Origin: an uncultured Selenomonadaceae bacterium | Lineage (GTDB): Bacteria > Bacillota > Negativicutes > Selenomonadales > Selenomonadaceae | Assembly: GCA_905236785.1 (NCBI GenBank) | Contig: CAJOQC010000217.1 | Coordinates: forward strand, 1 to 8,982 | Reading direction: 5' to 3' | DNA: 8,982 nt | In this document: piece by piece, positions 7,401-8,982 of the stretch | Layout of the letters: every line of letters begins with the position of its first letter | Numbering within the stretch: position 1 is the first letter of the stretch | The notes under the pieces: model-generated | The model's database searches: none | Seen by the model: only the letters and a program-made list of their open reading frames with translations | Told to the model about the DNA's origin: nothing | Translations under genes and position numbers: made by a program

Positions 7401-7793
7401 GAAATTGAGGATTACACCGCAAGCATCGACATTATCGTTTTTCCCAAGACCTATTACGAATATATGGATTTGCTTTTTGCCGATGCCGCCGTGGTTATTG
7501 ACGGCAAAATTGATTTATCCGGCGACGCGCCGAAAATTTTGGCGGAAAAAATAACCCGACTTGACGATTATCGGCAAGAGTATTACATTATTATGAGCGA
7601 AGACACCGACGACGAAGAAATTCGCAGCAAGTTGCGAGAAATTTTTGCCGCTCACATGGGCGACCGCGTTGTTCACCTAAAAATAAACAACCGTTGGAAG
7701 AAAGCGGGCAAAGATTTTTGGTTGGACGGCACGCCGGAGTCCGTGGCGGAGATTTCCGCCCTTTTGGGCGAAAATGCCGTTGTCATGCGATGA
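4404..7793 (+). CDS. dnaE: DNA polymerase III subunit alpha (DnaE)
   Basis: The 1129-residue catalytic subunit of the replicative DNA polymerase. The N-terminal PHP domain (about 1-215) is well kept: HLHLHTEYSLLDG (7-19), TDHGNMYG (41-48), GCEFY (66-70), CLSAC (135-139) and NDVHY (206-210). The polymerase core has GPGRGSAAGS (357-366), PDIDVDF (398-404, catalytic D401 and D403) and LLKMDFLGL (547-555, D551), plus ALYRPGPLGSGM and YGFNKSHSAAYA. A helix-hairpin-helix region follows, then a likely sliding-clamp binding motif QIGLF (905-909) and an OB fold from about 975. It is of the DnaE type rather than PolC, as no inserted exonuclease domain is present. The ATG at 4404 has AAGGA 8 bases upstream; the frame is open back to an ATG at 4347, but that lies inside rsmA and precedes the family's N terminus. 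It follows rsmA by one base. Confidence 0.97.
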   Translation: METNFTHLHLHTEYSLLDGAAKIKELMPAVKAMGMNSVAITDHGNMYGAVAFYKAAKKEGIKPIIGCEFYIAPACRLDRHEVDGQKSYHLILLAENNTGYKNLAKLASLASIEGFYYKPRIDKEILRKHSEGIICLSACIAGEIPLNLLRGDRKKAEEALKEYLDIFGRDNFFIEIQNHNLAEELKVLPELVALAEKYNLQLAATNDVHYIKRADSEFHDVLLCIQTGKTVDDPTRMRFGGNEYYLKSAEEMAGLFAQYPQSITNTQIIADRCNVDFVFGELKLPTFPLPAPYEKAADYLRALCEEKLPLRYNVVTDEVRERFEYELSVINKMGYDGYFLIVWDFIAYAKKNDIAVGPGRGSAAGSIVAYLLGITEIDPLKYSLLFERFLNPERVTMPDIDVDFCYIRREEVIEYVKRRYGNDRVAQIITFGTMAAKGAIRDVGRALNMSYAETSAIAKLVPNELKMTIDKALKEVKELRGLYEERADVRNLIDTARKIEGMPRHTSVHAAGVVIAPRPITEYVPVQLVDGMLVTQFDKDFVEELGLLKMDFLGLRTLTVIADAVKNIKRDTGKFVDVGKIPVADKKTAAMLTAGKTGAVFQMESQGMTNLVKDLEPNEFADLIPTVALYRPGPLGSGMVTDFIDGRRGKKAVSYMHPLLEPILKETFGVVLYQEQVMQIVQVLAGFTLGQADLLRRAMGKKKQEILISQKENFLKGCREHDVDEKKATTIFELLLKFADYGFNKSHSAAYAFVAWQTAYLKAHYPAPFMAAMLSSIMDTDKVPHYIELAHRMNIKILPPDINVSNSDFSVDNGNIRFGLAAVKSIGENLVRGIVEAREKGGIFKSLTDFCLRAETHGINKTALANLIKCGAFDSFGHTRQSLLVITETVLAAATTKFNEALSGQIGLFQGEEDNTDEITPPKLEEAPLKEVLGWEKEITGFYITGHPLDQYREIIEKLHSIKSCFADNLKDRALVRVAGLLNSVRQRVTKKGDMMCFAEIEDYTASIDIIVFPKTYYEYMDLLFADAAVVIDGKIDLSGDAPKILAEKITRLDDYRQEYYIIMSEDTDDEEIRSKLREIFAAHMGDRVVHLKINNRWKKAGKDFWLDGTPESVAEISALLGENAVVMR

Positions 7794-7798
7794 TTTGT

Positions 7799-7828
7799 GC
7801 TTACCCTTTTGTGTCCCAAAGGGTAGGC
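7799..7828 (+). promoter_or_regulatory. 11-bp hairpin between dnaE and the phosphoesterase gene
   Basis: GCTTACCCTTT (7799-7809) pairs with AAAGGGTAGGC (7818-7828) with a single G-U pair, around an 8-base loop. It begins 5 bases after the dnaE stop. There is no U run directly after the stem (AAGAATGGAG follows, then six T at 7839-7844), so it is not a classical terminator. It may act as a weak terminator, an mRNA 3'-end stabiliser for rsmA-dnaE, or a translation-level element next to the downstream ribosome binding site. Confidence 0.6.
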
Positions 7829-7844
7829 AAGAATGGAGTTTTTT

Positions 7845-8981
7845 ATGCATTTTTTGTTAATATTTATTGTGGTATTGGGGCTTGTAAGCGCCGCCTCATG
7901 CTATTGCTGTTCCTACATATTCCCCTCCTCGGTTTATCCTTATGTGCGAGGCGGTATTATTCTTGTCAATTTGTCCTTTTTCCCTCTCTTGTTGTTCTTG
8001 GGGGACAGGAAGGATTTTTTCTTTGCTTCCCCTCTTTTAACGGGGGTAAGCATAGTTTTTACCGCCGAGGTAATTTTGTTGGCCTTGGTCGGCGCGGCTC
8101 TTCTTCTTCGTCGCCTTTGGCACTTAATGAACCCGCCGATATTTGACAGCGAAAGGCGCGAATTGTTGTCGAAGGCTTTTTTGTACCCTGCCGCCTCGTT
8201 GGCTCTTGCCGCTTACGGCAGCGGCGTTGAGCGAAAGTCGGTTGTGGTGCGAAACTTTGACATTCCCGTGGAGGGGAATTTTGCCCCCTTTAAGATAGCG
8301 CAAATAAGCGACGTTCACTTGGGGCTTTTCTTTGACCTAAATGACCTGCGGGAGCTTATGGACAAAACGGTGGAAGAAAAGCCGGATGTTCTTGCCATAA
8401 CCGGCGATTTGTTCGACAACGCCGCCATGAACCGCGAGGCCGCCGAGATAATCGACGAATATGCAGACAAATTCCCCTATGGCATTTATTTTTGCTGGGG
8501 CAACCATGAATATTACCGCAACATAAAAAAGACCCGCGAGTATCTTGAAAAATCGCGGATAAAACTCTTGGAAAACAACGCCGTCATTGTGCGCGACGGC
8601 GAACGCCCTTTGTATTTTGCCGGCGCGGATTACCCCATGGAGCGGTTGCGTTTTGACGAATTGCGGGACGAATACGCCGACATGGCTCTAAAGGATATAC
8701 CCGCCGAGGCGGCCACGGTTCTTTTGGCGCATCACCCGGAGTTTATCGACAACGCCGCCGCAAAAAATGTTCTTTTGACTCTTACGGGCCACACCCACGG
8801 CTGTCAAATCGGCATATTGGGGCAACCCATTTTCCCGGTGTTTAAGTATAACCGCGGCTTGGTGCGCCATGGCAATTCCTACGGCTACGTCCATTGCGGA
8901 AACGGCAGCTGGTTTCCCGTGCGCATCGGTTGCCCGCCGGAAATTGCTTGTTTTACCCTTGCGGGGAAAGTGAATAAATAA
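7845..8981 (+). CDS. Membrane-anchored calcineurin-like metallophosphoesterase (YkuE/YaeI-like)
   Basis: A 378-residue protein with an N-terminal membrane part and a C-terminal two-metal phosphoesterase. Hydrophobic segments lie at about 2-22, 36-54 and 65-90, with a possible fourth near 113-126. The catalytic domain starts near residue 148 and carries the full motif set: ISDVHLG (154-160), TGDLFD (186-191), GNHEYY (219-224), HHPEF (296-300) and GHTHGCQIG (315-323), followed by a glycine-rich C terminus. Related proteins hydrolyse phospholipid-like or UDP-diacylglucosamine substrates, so an envelope role is plausible, but the substrate is not readable from sequence. The ATG at 7845 is preferred: GGAG lies 6 bases before it, whereas the ATG at 7833 would use GGGTAGG buried in the upstream hairpin. 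The longer form would add four residues. It lies 51 bp after dnaE, and its stop is one base from the window end. Confidence 0.88.
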   Translation: MHFLLIFIVVLGLVSAASCYCCSYIFPSSVYPYVRGGIILVNLSFFPLLLFLGDRKDFFFASPLLTGVSIVFTAEVILLALVGAALLLRRLWHLMNPPIFDSERRELLSKAFLYPAASLALAAYGSGVERKSVVVRNFDIPVEGNFAPFKIAQISDVHLGLFFDLNDLRELMDKTVEEKPDVLAITGDLFDNAAMNREAAEIIDEYADKFPYGIYFCWGNHEYYRNIKKTREYLEKSRIKLLENNAVIVRDGERPLYFAGADYPMERLRFDELRDEYADMALKDIPAEAATVLLAHHPEFIDNAAAKNVLLTLTGHTHGCQIGILGQPIFPVFKYNRGLVRHGNSYGYVHCGNGSWFPVRIGCPPEIACFTLAGKVNK

Positions 8982-8982
8982 A

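Noticed and set aside
7694..8146. 150-codon plus-strand open frame across the dnaE end and the phosphoesterase start
   Set aside because: It overlaps two real genes in a different frame and shows no domain; the dnaE C terminus and phosphoesterase N terminus explain this DNA.

Overview
The window carries seven protein-coding genes packed with almost no spare DNA, and it reads as chromosomal backbone with a small accessory-looking module in the middle. Base composition is moderate (roughly half GC by eye), Shine-Dalgarno sequences are strong, and GTG and TTG starts are common. The PAS-GGDEF protein, RsmA and DnaE all resemble proteins of anaerobic Bacillota. RsmA and DnaE look most like those of Negativicutes, but this is an impression from sequence style without a search, so the phylum is likely and the class tentative.

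Layout from left to right. (1) Bases 1-896, plus strand: the 3' part of azlC followed at once by azlD, a two-subunit branched-chain amino acid exporter. (2) Bases 905-1525, minus strand: a LysE/RhtB-family amino acid exporter converging on azlD with only 8 bp between stop codons. (3) Bases 1542-1573: a strong hairpin terminator ending the next minus-strand unit. (4) Bases 1580-3356, minus strand: a two-gene unit made of a YgbA-family cysteine-rich protein (a family linked to nitrosative stress) and a diguanylate cyclase with a degenerate receiver, a PAS domain and a GGDEF domain. (5) Bases 3357-3538: a divergent intergenic region with a convincing minus-strand promoter, an imperfect inverted repeat lying over its start site, and a tandem 8-bp repeat. 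(6) Bases 3539-7793, plus strand: rsmA (ksgA) and dnaE, separated by one base, then an 11-bp hairpin. (7) Bases 7845-8981, plus strand: a membrane-anchored calcineurin-like phosphoesterase that ends at the window edge.

The left block concerns amino acid efflux. The middle block probably couples a redox or nitrosative cue to c-di-GMP output. The right block pairs 16S rRNA dimethylation with the replicative polymerase and may continue into an envelope-related phosphoesterase. I see no mobile element, CRISPR array, tRNA or rRNA, and nothing that forms a clearly undescribed system. The best leads are the ygbA-diguanylate cyclase pairing and the structured promoter region in front of it.
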